Positions 47,742-55,807 of a stretch of 64,000 nucleotides of DNA are shown piece after piece. Both the position numbers and the translations under genes were made by a program. This DNA is from Bradyrhizobium sp. Ai1a-2. Lineage in GTDB: Bacteria > Pseudomonadota > Alphaproteobacteria > Rhizobiales > Xanthobacteraceae. The DNA lies in the NCBI RefSeq assembly GCF_000426245.1, contig NZ_AUEZ01000008.1, positions 62,001 to 126,000 on the forward strand, in the 5' to 3' direction. Position 1 is the stretch's first letter. Each line of letters opens with the position of its first letter. The notes beneath the pieces are model-generated. The model did no database searches and had not been told where the DNA came from. It saw only the letters and a program-made list of their open reading frames with translations.

Positions 47742-48049
47742 GATGCTTCCCTCCTCCGCCGTCGCTCTAGAAATTCCCTGATATCTTCTTCGCTGTATCG
47801 CCGGCGCGGCCGTTTGCCGTTGTGCGGCTCGATGTGGTCGCAGGCGAATGCCGGTTCGATGATGCCGGCGACCAGGCAATAGGCGCAGAGCGGGTGCTCC
47901 TGGAGTTGCTTCGCGCGGATGCGCTTCCAGCGAGCAAGGCCATACCAGGCGCGCCATTGCTCTGCTTGAGCGCTTCGCTGATCTGATTTCGCTTTCATGC
48001 TTCGACCATATCCGGATCTAGGAGAGTACGCGGAAACGTTTCCGGTCAT
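47612..48049 (-). CDS. Truncated HNH endonuclease-like protein
   Basis: 145 residues from the ATG at 48049. The first half of an HNH domain is clear: WKRIRAKQLQEHPLCAYCLVAGIIEPAFACDHIEPHNG, with the zinc-type Cys pair and the DHIEPH catalytic strand. The expected second half (Asn, the second CxxC/CH and closing His) is replaced by KRPRRRYSEEDIREFLERRRRREAS and unrelated sequence that overlaps the integrase start. The protein is probably inactive, or a fused remnant. In phages such HNH genes sit beside terminase; here they sit beside integrase. Its start overlaps the preceding stop by ATGA, and the 3' end overlaps the integrase gene by 130 bp. Confidence 0.65.
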   Translation of the reverse strand: MTGNVSAYSPRSGYGRSMKAKSDQRSAQAEQWRAWYGLARWKRIRAKQLQEHPLCAYCLVAGIIEPAFACDHIEPHNGKRPRRRYSEEDIREFLERRRRREASCPSIVTRDRHSINLTSSTPVIGFMDRRNARIGNLPKNSRPQS

Positions 48050-48345
48050 GCTGTGAGGTCTCCCAGATCGAGATCATCAGCCGCGACCTTCCGAAGCACA
48101 GCCGCGGTGATCGCACCGATGTCGTCCTCCTGGTCATAGCGGAGGAGACCTTGCCGGATCAGCACATCGGCCAAAGCGGCCATGTTAGGCACCGGCAATG
48201 AACCGGGATCACTGCCCGCAGGCGCCAGTTTGGCCTTGTGGGCTCTCACGCGGCATGTCGACGAGCAGAACAGCGCATTGGATTTCAGGCCGCTGATGTC
48301 AGCGCCACAGTCTGGTCCGTGGCAGGAGCGCGGAGCAGCCTTCAT
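48046..48345 (-). CDS. Small treble-clef/zinc-finger-like protein of the mini element
   Basis: 99 residues. An N-terminal C-x4-C-x13-C-x3-C cluster (CHGPDCGADISGLKSNALFCSSTC, Cys 8, 13, 27 and 31) followed by RVRAHK suggests a zinc-binding finger, as in small phage-encoded DNA- or protein-binding factors. The C-terminal half is acidic and helical (MAALADVLIRQGLLRYDQEDDIGAITAAVLRKVAADDLDLGDL). ATGA overlaps join it to both neighbours. Exact role unknown. Confidence 0.7.
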   Translation of the reverse strand: MKAAPRSCHGPDCGADISGLKSNALFCSSTCRVRAHKAKLAPAGSDPGSLPVPNMAALADVLIRQGLLRYDQEDDIGAITAAVLRKVAADDLDLGDLTA

Positions 48346-48575
48346 CGCGCCAGCACCGCGTGCGTGAAATCCGCCAGGACGGCCGCCGCTGCGTCTGCGG
48401 CGTCCTGCGACGGTATTCGCGGCGACAGCCAGCACAAATCCCCGCCAGATGAGTGCCACGTCACGGTATAGGCCACGTCCTCATCGGCCATTCGTTGCCT
48501 GACCGGCGTAACCCTCACCGTGCCGCCCAAATGCGGAACGCGACGCAGTTGCTGCTGAAGGCGACGCGATCTCAT
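48342..48575 (-). CDS. Small hypothetical protein of the mini element (77 aa)
   Basis: It begins MRSRRLQQQLRRVPHLGG with an ATGA overlap to the upstream replication-like gene, and ends with an ATGA overlap to the zinc-finger gene. The second half (DVAYTVTWHSSGGDLCWLSPRIPSQDAADAAAAVLADFTHAVLAR) looks like a small alpha/beta domain. No family recognised. A longer open frame upstream is only the previous gene read in another frame. Confidence 0.6.
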   Translation of the reverse strand: MRSRRLQQQLRRVPHLGGTVRVTPVRQRMADEDVAYTVTWHSSGGDLCWLSPRIPSQDAADAAAAVLADFTHAVLAR

Positions 48576-49486
48576 CCGACCACCCTCCTCAGTCCGCTCG
48601 CCGCTATGCCGTGCTTTTCCAGGAGATGCTGAGGCGCTCGACAATCCGGAGAATCCGGAGCCGGCCCAAAATGGGTTACGTGCTTCGTCCATCTGCCGAG
48701 CTTGCTGTAGGTCGACAGGACGTCGTCCCACTCGGAATCCGCGATTGCGCGTGATGGCCCATTGAGAGCTGCAAGCTGTCGGTCAATGGCAGCAATGATG
48801 CTGCCCGGTCTGGAGCGCTGGTCGCCCAGCTTGCGGGCATCGTCGTCGATCCAGTTGCAGGCCTTGGCTTGCCAATCTCGGGATTTCGCCTGTGGACCGT
48901 CGACCTGCCGGTAGTGGTTTACAAATCGCTCGACTGATCTGCGAACTGCGTGATCGCTATCCAGGCGAACCAGGGCCCAGAGATAGTTTTCCTCTGAAAG
49001 CCTAAAATCATCAGGGATGAGGGTCGCGCGCGCGCCCTCTCTCCGGGATTCAACAAGGGATAAAGAAAGGGAAGTTTGTGCGCATGGCGGTGCGCATTTA
49101 GGTGCCTCTACGTGCGCATTTTGTTGCCCATCCGTGCGCATTTCTGGTTCTGGAAATGCGCATACAGGTGCGCGTTTCCACACCTCGGCGATTGCTTTCT
49201 CCGGGATAGAGTAAGCATTGGCATTGAAGGCACCCCGGCTGATCTCGACCGCGATATATCCTCTCTCGCGGAGCCGATCGATGCTCTGTTGGACGCCCCG
49301 ACGCTTGGCTCCGACCGCGTCGGCAATGACGTCGTGTTTCCGGCGCGCTATGCCAGAACGCCGATCAAGCGCGCTATAGAGGTAATATAGAACCCGGAAA
49401 TCGAGATGCGTCAGGCCGTTAGGCCGGTCGCTGACGGCCCTGTCGAGCAAGGCCAACTTCGCGGCCGTGAACTTGTCGCCTGCCAT
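48572..49486 (-). CDS. Winged-helix phage-replication-like protein of the mini element
   Basis: 304 residues. The N-terminal ~95 residues form a winged helix (LTHLDFRVLYYLYSALDRRSGIARRKHDVIADAVGAKRRGVQQSIDRLRERGYIAVEI), as in phage replication or plasmid initiation proteins. A low-complexity Cys/Pro linker follows, then a region FRLSEENYLWALVRLDSDHAVRRSVERFVNHYRQVDGPQAKSRDWQAKACNWIDDDARK, whose DW...W ending resembles DnaT/replication-O C-terminal parts. It may start replication of the element after excision. Homology is judged by pattern only. TGATG overlap with the upstream DUF6074-like gene. Confidence 0.7.
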   Translation of the reverse strand: MAGDKFTAAKLALLDRAVSDRPNGLTHLDFRVLYYLYSALDRRSGIARRKHDVIADAVGAKRRGVQQSIDRLRERGYIAVEISRGAFNANAYSIPEKAIAEVWKRAPVCAFPEPEMRTDGQQNAHVEAPKCAPPCAQTSLSLSLVESRREGARATLIPDDFRLSEENYLWALVRLDSDHAVRRSVERFVNHYRQVDGPQAKSRDWQAKACNWIDDDARKLGDQRSRPGSIIAAIDRQLAALNGPSRAIADSEWDDVLSTYSKLGRWTKHVTHFGPAPDSPDCRAPQHLLEKHGIAASGLRRVVG

Positions 49487-49737
49487 CAGCGCACCCCCCG
49501 CGGTGCCATAACGGCGTCCCAGATGGCTTGTCGGACGGCGCTCTCGAGTGCGATCCTCTCTTTGGCAATAAGATCTTCGGCGATGCCCTTGCGGCGCATG
49601 ACAGTCGCCTGCAGGTCAAGCGACCGCCTAATATGCTGCTCGCCGGCCGCGGCGTTCATCCGCAAAGCCGAGCGCACGATTTTTCCGATGAGTTCCCGGC
49701 GCCGGAACGCGGGAAATGGGAGAATGGTGGCGGTCAT
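49486..49737 (-). CDS. DUF6074-like small protein of the mini element
   Basis: 83 residues: MTATILPFPAFRRRELIGKIVRSALRMNAAAGEQHIRRSLDLQATVMRRKGIAEDLIAKERIALESAVRQAIWDAVM. The ILPFP start, the FRRR and the MRRKGI motif followed by a helical end are what I recall of DUF6074, small proteins common in rhizobial prophages and satellites, with no known function. The start overlaps the end of the rightmost open frame by ATGA, and its stop overlaps the next start by one base. Confidence 0.7.
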   Translation of the reverse strand: MTATILPFPAFRRRELIGKIVRSALRMNAAAGEQHIRRSLDLQATVMRRKGIAEDLIAKERIALESAVRQAIWDAVMAPRGVR

Positions 49738-49966
49738 GACCGCGTCGCCTTCCGGGCAATGGCGCGAGCCAGAGCTGCGGCAAGAGCTGTTTGTCCGTGA
49801 ACGCCACGCGAACTTGCGGAAACAGTCCGGGACTTTTTCCGGGACTCTTTGCTGCCGATTTCCGATTTCTGGGGATTTTCGGGCGGTTTTTGTTCACGAT
49901 GGGTCGCTTCGGCACGCCGCTCAACTGCTTGATATTCAATGTTATTTTTGGCGATTTCCAGCGCTA
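49734..49966 (-). other. Rightmost element segment: possible leader frame without clear start
   Basis: A frame reading ...LEIAKNNIEYQAVERRAEATHREQ...KESRKKSRTVSASSRG...ARKATRS ends with an ATGA overlap to the DUF6074-like gene, which suggests translation, but no ATG, GTG or TTG start is seen inside the element. A second frame reading MNIKQLSGVPKRPIVNKNRP from a TTG at 49939 is also open. The promoter of the element operon should be in or near this stretch. Confidence 0.35.
49826..49847. repeat. Right arm-type repeat of the mini element
   Basis: Same 22-bp layout as 46631-46652 (two TCCGGGA units 5 nt apart, then CTC) with two mismatches and the same orientation, 139 bp inside the right core. 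A pair at both ends is typical of integrase arm sites. Confidence 0.7.
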
Positions 49967-51211
49967 AGCCGGTGGCGCGCTCAGGCTCTGGAAGCTTGGA
50001 TGCACCAGCGCTTCCGGCGCGATCACGAGCACGATCATGGCCGCGACCGCGAGCGTCCGGAACGTCACCGCGCGGCGGTCGACGATGACGGCGATCAGCA
50101 CCACCGCGGTCATGAAGAACGAGCGCTGCGTCGCGACCTCCGCACCCGACAGCAGAAGATAGAAGGCGGCCGCAACGAGCGCCGCGGCCGCCGCCCATTT
50201 CTTGATCGGGTAGCTCACCGTGAGCGTCGGGAACAGCGCGAGCAGCGCCCGGACCGCAAAGAACACCACACCCGCGACCACGGCCATGTGGTAGCCCGAG
50301 ATCGACAATACGTGGCCGAGCCCCGAGACGAACATCGCATCATTCACCGGTTCGGAGATCGCATCGCGCCGGCCGGTCAGGAGTGCGGTCGCGATCGCGC
50401 GATTGTCGCCTTCGAGCACGTTGCGGATGCGCGCATCGATCGCATCGCGCGTGCCCTGCATGAACGCCGCATAGCGTAGCGCAAATCCGCGGCTTTCAGG
50501 CGGTGCTGTCGCCTTGATCGCGCCGAGTACGAAACCGGAGGCACCGATGCCTTGGAAATACAGATCGCGGCTAAAATCGTAGCTGCCGGGCCGCAAAGGA
50601 GCGAGTGGCGGCTGCAGCCGCGCCTTCAATTCGATGAAGCTGCCGACTTCAGGAGCAGTGCCCTTCTTCACCGACAGCCTGACACGCTCGAGCTTCGGCG
50701 CGCCCCGCTGGCTTTCGATGCTCGCGACGCGCAGCACGAAGCGGTCGGTGCGCTCGCGGATGTCGCGCGTCTCGACAAATCCGGTGAGCGACACCGAAAA
50801 CATCGGCCGCGCCAGCACGCCATGCGCGACCCGCGCGGTTCGCCAGGTGGCAACCGCAAAGCCCGCAGCCACGGCGGCAATGATGACGACGGCCGCAAAT
50901 GCCTGCCGCCGCCTGAGCAGAAACGCGAGAGCGCAGAGCGCGATCGCGACGATCACCGCGATCGATAGCACTGGCTCATGGTCGGCGGCGAAGTTGAACG
51001 CGATGCCGCTGCCGAACGCGACCGGCACCCAGGGCAGAAGCCGTCCGGCGCCCGCTTCGGCACGGGCCCACTGACGCAATGTCTCGACGATTGGCGGCCA
51101 GGCGCCGACGCTGATCGGGGCGTACCCACCCGCCGGCGCCACCGCCTCGCGGGGCGGCCAGGTGCCGGCATAGCCGCGCCTGCTGCCCGGCGTCCTGCCC
51201 TCGTCCGACAT
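49964..51211 (-). pseudogene. comEC: 5' part of comEC, cut by the integrative element
   Basis: Encodes residues 1-408 of ComEC from the ATG at 51211: first membrane helices (LLPWVPVAFGSGIAFNFAA; VLSIAVIVAIALCALAFLLRR), the DUF4131-type domain (about 120-235) and the first part of the Competence domain (LLTGRRDAISEPVNDAMFVSGLGHVLSISGYHMAVVAGVVFFAVRALL). The gene-derived part ends at 49987 in EALVHPSFQ; seven alien codons (SLSAPPA) follow before a stop in the element. The start ATG begins MSDEGRTPG. The rest of the gene continues at 46559. Confidence 0.9.
49987..49999. repeat. Right attachment-site core (13-bp direct repeat)
   Basis: TCTGGAAGCTTGG, identical to 46560-46572; see that entry. The bases beyond differ on both sides (A/C before, T/A after), which defines the core length. 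Confidence 0.92.
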
Positions 51212-51584
51212 CCTGCGCCCTGGAGTATCCCTGTTCCCGCAAAGCTACCGGAAGCAGCTATCCGCGGGATAGCGGAACAGATGCGGAATACGGAGGAAAG
51301 AACGGCCTTCAGGCCGATTGCGCCGAAAGTCTCATAAGGCAGCAATGCCATTGAGGATTAGACTATCGGTGCGCCTCCGCCCGGACAGACGGGAGAGAGG
51401 CAGTGGTGGCTCGCGGTTTGAAGACCGCTGGAGCCCTTCTCAGGTGGTTCAAGGCTTCCCTGAGACCGGCGTTGCGGACGCAACTCGCAAATCAGGCCTG
51501 TAGCGTCGCGCATCACGCGTACTCCGCGAGCGAACAGAGCGCTGAAAAACGCGAGGAGAAGCCTTTGAACCAAAGGAGCAACAC
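51212..51584. other. Intergenic stretch (373 bp) between comEC and the MHS transporter gene
   Basis: Divergent promoter region. I see no gene, repeat or clear operator in it apart from AAAGGAGCAACAC, the ribosome binding site of the transporter. It contains several Gly/Ala-type open frames with no start signals. Confidence 0.5.
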
Positions 51585-52913
51585 ATGGCAATTCAAGTAC
51601 CGAGCGATTTTCGCCGCGTGATTGTTGCCGCGTCGGTCGGAAACATCATCGAATGGTATGACTTCTATATCTTTGGCAGCCTGGCCGCCGTTCTGTCGGT
51701 CAAATTCTTCGAACAATCCCACCCCGTCGCAGCTCTGCTGAGCACGATCGCCCTGTTCACCGCAGGCTTCCTGATCCGTCCGCTGGGAGCATTCCTCTTT
51801 GGATGGATGGGCGACCGGGTAGGCCGCAAATACACGTTCCTGATTACGCTCACCGGAATGGGACTGGGGACGGGTGCGATCGGCCTGATCCCGACCTACC
51901 AGTCGATCGGTCTCACCGCCGCGTTCGTGCTGTTCGGACTGCGCATGATCCAGGGCCTGTGCCTGGGTGGCGAATATGGCGGCGCCATCACCTATGTTGC
52001 CGAGCATGTGCCCGACGACAGACGAGGCTACTATACCGGCTGGCTCCAGACCTCGCCGACGCTCGGGATCGTGGTCTCGCTGGCGGTGATCATCCTCACT
52101 CGGATCTATTTCGGCGATCAGGCCTTCAATGAATGGGCATGGCGCGTTCCGTTCCTGCTTTCGTTCCTGCTGGTGGCCATCGCCATCTACATCCGCCTCC
52201 AGCTCCAGGAGACGCCGATCTTCCAGGAGATCAAGGCCCGCGGGCAGATGACCAGGAACCCATGGAAGGAAGCGTTCCTCAGCGCGAACATCAAATACAT
52301 CGGAATCGCCATCATCGTCCTGATTGGACAGGGCGTGGTCTGGTACAGCGGACAGTTCTGGGCGCTTTACTTCCTGCAGCAGGTCTCCAAGGTCGACGCG
52401 CTTACCTCGGCCTATATCGTCGGAGCTGCGCTGCTACTTGCGACGCCAAGCCTGATCTTCTTTGGCTGGCTGTCGGACCTGATCGGCCGCAAGCCGGTGA
52501 TCCTGGGAGGCATGCTGCTTGCCGCGATCACCTACTATCCGCTGTATCTGTGGCTGGGAACGGTCACGCAGCCCGGGAACATCAATTATCCGATCGCAAT
52601 CTTCATCATCTTCATCCTCGTCTGCTACGTCGGGATGGTGTACGGGCCGGTCGGCGCTTTCCTGGCGGAATTCTTCCCCAGCAGGATCCGTTACACATCG
52701 GTGTCGGTGCCGTATCACATCGGCAACGGCTGGGGCGGCGGCCTGGTGCCGTTCATCACTTCGGCGGCTTTCGCCGCTACCGGCAGCGTCGGCTACGCGC
52801 TGATCTATCCGATCCTGGTTCCTGCGATCTGTTTTGTGCTCGCCGTTTTCCTGATGCCGGAGACGCGCAAGATCAGCATCTGGGAGCCGGTCGAACCGAG
52901 AACCGCATCGTGA
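51585..52913 (+). CDS. MHS-type MFS transporter (metabolite:H+ symporter)
   Basis: 442 residues, 12 membrane helices. Metabolite:H+ symporter marks are VIVAASVGNIIEWYDFYIFGSLAAVLS in helix 1, RPLGAFLFGWMGDRVGRKYTFLITL in loop 2-3, LRMIQGLCLGGEYGGAITYVAEHVPDDRRGYYTGWLQ and WAWRVPFLLSFLLVAIAIYIRLQLQETPIFQEI. Family members import dicarboxylates, shikimate, proline or betaine with protons. Here glutamine synthetase downstream might suggest a nitrogen-related substrate, which is only inference. Clear AAGGAG before the ATG. Confidence 0.93.
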   Translation: MAIQVPSDFRRVIVAASVGNIIEWYDFYIFGSLAAVLSVKFFEQSHPVAALLSTIALFTAGFLIRPLGAFLFGWMGDRVGRKYTFLITLTGMGLGTGAIGLIPTYQSIGLTAAFVLFGLRMIQGLCLGGEYGGAITYVAEHVPDDRRGYYTGWLQTSPTLGIVVSLAVIILTRIYFGDQAFNEWAWRVPFLLSFLLVAIAIYIRLQLQETPIFQEIKARGQMTRNPWKEAFLSANIKYIGIAIIVLIGQGVVWYSGQFWALYFLQQVSKVDALTSAYIVGAALLLATPSLIFFGWLSDLIGRKPVILGGMLLAAITYYPLYLWLGTVTQPGNINYPIAIFIIFILVCYVGMVYGPVGAFLAEFFPSRIRYTSVSVPYHIGNGWGGGLVPFITSAAFAATGSVGYALIYPILVPAICFVLAVFLMPETRKISIWEPVEPRTAS

Positions 52914-53040
52914 CGGAAAGGCCTCGCCGCGGGGCTACCATGCCCTGCGGCAAGCCCGGCCACATTTTTTGCGAGACAACACCCGTCCCCCGGCCGCTAC
53001 CGCGTAGCGGTCGGGCAAATGGCTCGGCCAACCTGCCTTC

Positions 53041-53403
53041 TCAGCCGGCGCGGTGATGCCAGCGATCGTGCCACCAGGTGGTGAAATCACGATCCGTCAG
53101 CAACTCCCAGCCGGCCAGGAGGATCACCAGTATGCCCGACAGCACGCTGCTTACCGTCGCCGAGGTCTGCTCGTAGCCGACCGTCCAAGGTGCCAGCAAC
53201 AGAGCCAGTCCCAGGAGCATCTCTCCCCATTCCTCCAGATAGGATGGAATGACAAATGCCTCGACGGCAAACAGGATGACAGCCAGCCCAAGCGCGATGG
53301 TGATCCAGACGGCCGCCCCGGTGAAGTCCAGGGCAAAGGGCGACACGACCAGCCACACACCCACCAACAGACTGGCAACGTCCTGCCAGTGTTGAATGCG
53401 CAT
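53041..53403 (-). CDS. SPW-repeat membrane protein
   Basis: 120 residues with four membrane helices in two repeats, each holding a short Pro/Trp-type motif: WLVVSPFALDFTGAAVW and LLLAPWTVGYEQTSATV, as in the SPW repeat family. Integral inner-membrane protein of unknown function. The start ATG at 53403 has GGGAGGTGAG just upstream. Between the MHS transporter and a 60-aa gene; leftward, so not in the same operon. Confidence 0.82.
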   Translation of the reverse strand: MRIQHWQDVASLLVGVWLVVSPFALDFTGAAVWITIALGLAVILFAVEAFVIPSYLEEWGEMLLGLALLLAPWTVGYEQTSATVSSVLSGILVILLAGWELLTDRDFTTWWHDRWHHRAG

Positions 53404-53651
53404 GACGCTCACCTCCCCTCTCCCATGGATATGGTGGGGAGCCCCAAAAAAGATATCCGTCCGACCTGCGTTGTGTTGCCGCTGCCGTGTTCCGGAGCCG
53501 CTCTCCAGTCGCGGCGACCGATCGCCCGGAAGGCACCCTTGCAAGTGCGCCGCAGCAGGATGCACACTGCTGCGTTCAAGGTGTCAATGTCTATGGCTCT
53601 CGGCCCGACTGGAATTCACGGTTGCGCCCAGAACGAGAGGAGCATGGCGCC

Positions 53652-53834
53652 ATGCGAGAAATCGAAATCCACGATTATGCGCGGCAGCTGTTGGAAGCAC
53701 ATGGCGCCAAGGCCATTGCGGAGGCTGCCCAGAACGCCATCGAGCTCGAGGCAAAGGGCGACGTCGAACTCGCCAAGACCTGGCGGCATATCGAAGAGGC
53801 CATGAAGCTGATGCGCGGACCGCACCAAAGCTGA
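53652..53834 (+). CDS. Small hypothetical protein upstream of glnA (60 aa)
   Basis: MREIEIHDYARQLLEAHGAKAIAEAAQNAIELEAKGDVELAKTWRHIEEAMKLMRGPHQS is predicted to be almost all helical. A good GAGAGGAG lies upstream. Ends 110 bp before the glutamine synthetase gene on the same strand and could be co-transcribed. The helix-turn-helix-like sequence and the conserved look of WRHIEEAMKLM suggest a real protein, but no function can be given. Confidence 0.65.
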   Translation: MREIEIHDYARQLLEAHGAKAIAEAAQNAIELEAKGDVELAKTWRHIEEAMKLMRGPHQS

Positions 53835-53944
53835 AGGTGCCAGTGCGGCGACCGAGAAGCAGAATTCGTCGCAAACCGTTCCTGGTCGCGGCGCAGCGAC
53901 AACGTGATCGCTAATGACCGGCCCTCCATGACGGGAGCGAAGCC

Positions 53945-55375
53945 ATGTTTCCCAAATGTGCGACAGCCGAAGATCTCGTGAACGCGATCAAGGATGAGAA
54001 AGTGCAGATGATCGACCTGCGCTTCACCGACTTGCCGGGCGTGTGGCAACATTTTTCCGTCCCGCCGAGCGCAGCGAGCATCGATGCGCTCAGCGAGGGC
54101 ATTGGATTCGACGGCTCATCGATCCGCGGCTTTCAGGAGATCCAGGAAAGCGACATGCTTGTTGTCGCGGACCCGACCACGGCCTTCCTCGACCCGTATT
54201 CTCCGGCATCGACCCTGGTCCTGATCTGCAACATCCGCGACCCCGTCACCGGTCAATCCTACAGCCGCGATGCCCGCTACATCGCGCAGAAGGCCGAGAC
54301 CCATCTGACTGGCACCGGGCGCGCCGATACGAGCTACTTCGGTCCGGAGGCGGAGTTCTTCGTGTTCGACGACGTCCGGTACGGACAGGGCATCAATTAC
54401 GCCTTCCACGAAATCGATTCCAGCGAAGGAAGCTGGAACACGGGCAAGGAGGAAACGCCGAATCTGGGCCACAAGCCGCGCCCGAAAGAAGGATACTTTC
54501 CCGTTCCCCCAACCGACAGCCTGCAGGATCTCCGCACCGACATGGTGCTGACGATGGAAGAGCTCGGCATCCAGATCGAAGCCCATCACCATGAAGTCGC
54601 GACCGGCGGCCAGAACGAGATCGACATGCGCTTCACCACGCTCACGCGCATGGCGGACAATTTGATGATCTACAAATACGTGGTGAAGAACACCGCCAAG
54701 CAGCATGGCATGACCGCGACCTTCATGCCCAAACCGCTGTTCGAGGACAACGCTTCAGGGATGCACGTTCACCAGTCGCTGTGGAAGGGCGAGACCAATC
54801 TGTTCTACGACAGGGGCGACTATGCCGAGCTGAGCCAGCTTGCCCGTTACTATATAGGCGGTCTGCTGACCCATGCCTGGGCGCTGTGCGGGCTTTGCGC
54901 CCCTACCACGAACTCCTATCGGCGCCTGGTGCCGGGCTACGAGGCTCCGATCAACCTGGTCTACTCCCAGCGCAACCGCTCGGCCTGCTGCCGCATTCCG
55001 ATGTATTCGCCGAACCCGAAGGCCAAGCGCGTCGAGTTCCGTTCGCCGGATCCTTCCTGCAATCCCTATCTGGCCTTCTCCGCGATGCTGATGGCCGGCC
55101 TTGACGGCATCAACAACCGGATCGACCCGGGGAGCCCGATCGACAAGAATCTCTATGACCTGCCGCCCGCCGAGGCAAAGGATGTGAAGTCGACGCCCGG
55201 TTCGCTGGATCAAGCCCTCGACGCACTTGAGCGCGATCACGCCTTCCTGCTCCGTGGCGACGTCTTCACCGCCGACGTGATCGAAACCTGGCTCGACTAC
55301 AAGCGGAAGAAAGAGATCGATCCCATCCGGCTACGCCCCCATCCTTACGAGTTCCACCTGTATTACGACATCTAG
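53945..55375 (+). CDS. glnA: Glutamine synthetase, type I
   Basis: 476 residues, the usual type I length. It makes glutamine from glutamate, ammonia and ATP. Motifs: [86 protein letters not shown], and [13 protein letters not shown], whose Tyr is the adenylylation site, so its activity is likely controlled by GlnE. Such genomes often carry several GS genes; here no glnB (PII) gene lies upstream, so this may be an extra copy. It is followed by a convergent NTF2-like gene. Confidence 0.96.
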   Translation: MFPKCATAEDLVNAIKDEKVQMIDLRFTDLPGVWQHFSVPPSAASIDALSEGIGFDGSSIRGFQEIQESDMLVVADPTTAFLDPYSPASTLVLICNIRDPVTGQSYSRDARYIAQKAETHLTGTGRADTSYFGPEAEFFVFDDVRYGQGINYAFHEIDSSEGSWNTGKEETPNLGHKPRPKEGYFPVPPTDSLQDLRTDMVLTMEELGIQIEAHHHEVATGGQNEIDMRFTTLTRMADNLMIYKYVVKNTAKQHGMTATFMPKPLFEDNASGMHVHQSLWKGETNLFYDRGDYAELSQLARYYIGGLLTHAWALCGLCAPTTNSYRRLVPGYEAPINLVYSQRNRSACCRIPMYSPNPKAKRVEFRSPDPSCNPYLAFSAMLMAGLDGINNRIDPGSPIDKNLYDLPPAEAKDVKSTPGSLDQALDALERDHAFLLRGDVFTADVIETWLDYKRKKEIDPIRLRPHPYEFHLYYDI

Positions 55376-55403
55376 CGACGACTGCGCTGACGGGGTGACC
55401 GAC

Positions 55404-55796
55404 CTACTGCTCGATCAGCGGCGCTTTCGACGAGACGTGATGGCTGGCGATTTTCCAGTCGCCGTCTTCGCGGACGATGACCCAGGTGATCTTGACCGAG
55501 AGCGGCCGTTCGCCGTCATCCAGGAAGAATGACGCCGTACCGGCCATGTTGATCGCGTCCGGACTGACATGCGCTGCGCGCACATCAGAAAACTGAACGG
55601 TCGGAGAGCGCCATCGCGGCAGGCCGTTGAAGTAGGCCGCAACCCCTTCCCTGCCACGATAGAGCGTCGGATTGGAGCCGAAGAAGAACGCGCCCTTTGA
55701 ATAGAGCGAAGCGAGCGCCGCGGCATCCAGGCTGGTAAAGCCGGCGGACCATTTTGCCATGATGGCGGAAACGATCTCGTCGGCTTCGCCCTGCAT
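55404..55796 (-). CDS. NTF2/SnoaL-like protein (DUF4440/SgcJ type)
   Basis: 130 residues. Cone-shaped NTF2-like pattern: IVSAIMAKWSAGFTSLDAAALASLYSKGAFFFGSNPTLYRGREGVAAYFNGL, then a four-stranded part ending KITWVIVREDGDWKIASHHVSS. Such proteins are small hydrolases, isomerases or binding modules; function unknown. ATG at 55796 preferred, with AGGTGGG upstream, to a GTG at 55805. It starts about 11 bp after the glnS stop on the same strand and may be co-transcribed. Confidence 0.8.
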   Translation of the reverse strand: MQGEADEIVSAIMAKWSAGFTSLDAAALASLYSKGAFFFGSNPTLYRGREGVAAYFNGLPRWRSPTVQFSDVRAAHVSPDAINMAGTASFFLDDGERPLSVKITWVIVREDGDWKIASHHVSSKAPLIEQ

Positions 55797-55807
55797 CTCG
55801 CCCACCT

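Larger units (their letters stand above)
46560..49986. mobile_element. 3,427-bp mini integrative element inside comEC
   Basis: It is bounded by a 13-bp direct repeat and interrupts comEC; removal gives an intact 2,289-bp gene. It encodes, on the minus strand from right to left, a possible short leader frame, a DUF6074-like protein, a winged-helix replication-like protein, a 77-aa unknown, a zinc-finger protein, a truncated HNH protein and a tyrosine integrase, nearly all joined by ATGA or TGATG overlaps. A 22-bp repeat lies near each end. No capsid, terminase large subunit, conjugation or cargo gene is present. It is best described as a minimal phage-satellite-like or integrative element; it may still excise. 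Confidence 0.92.

Noticed and set aside
46560..49986. Insertion sequence or transposon in comEC
   Set aside because: No DDE transposase, no terminal inverted repeats. A tyrosine integrase next to a 13-bp core that also exists in the target gene points to site-specific integration.
49964..51211. Treating the two comEC parts as two separate working genes
   Set aside because: Each lacks half of the Competence domain, the join is restored exactly by recombination at the 13-bp repeats, and the last seven codons of the 5' part come from the element.
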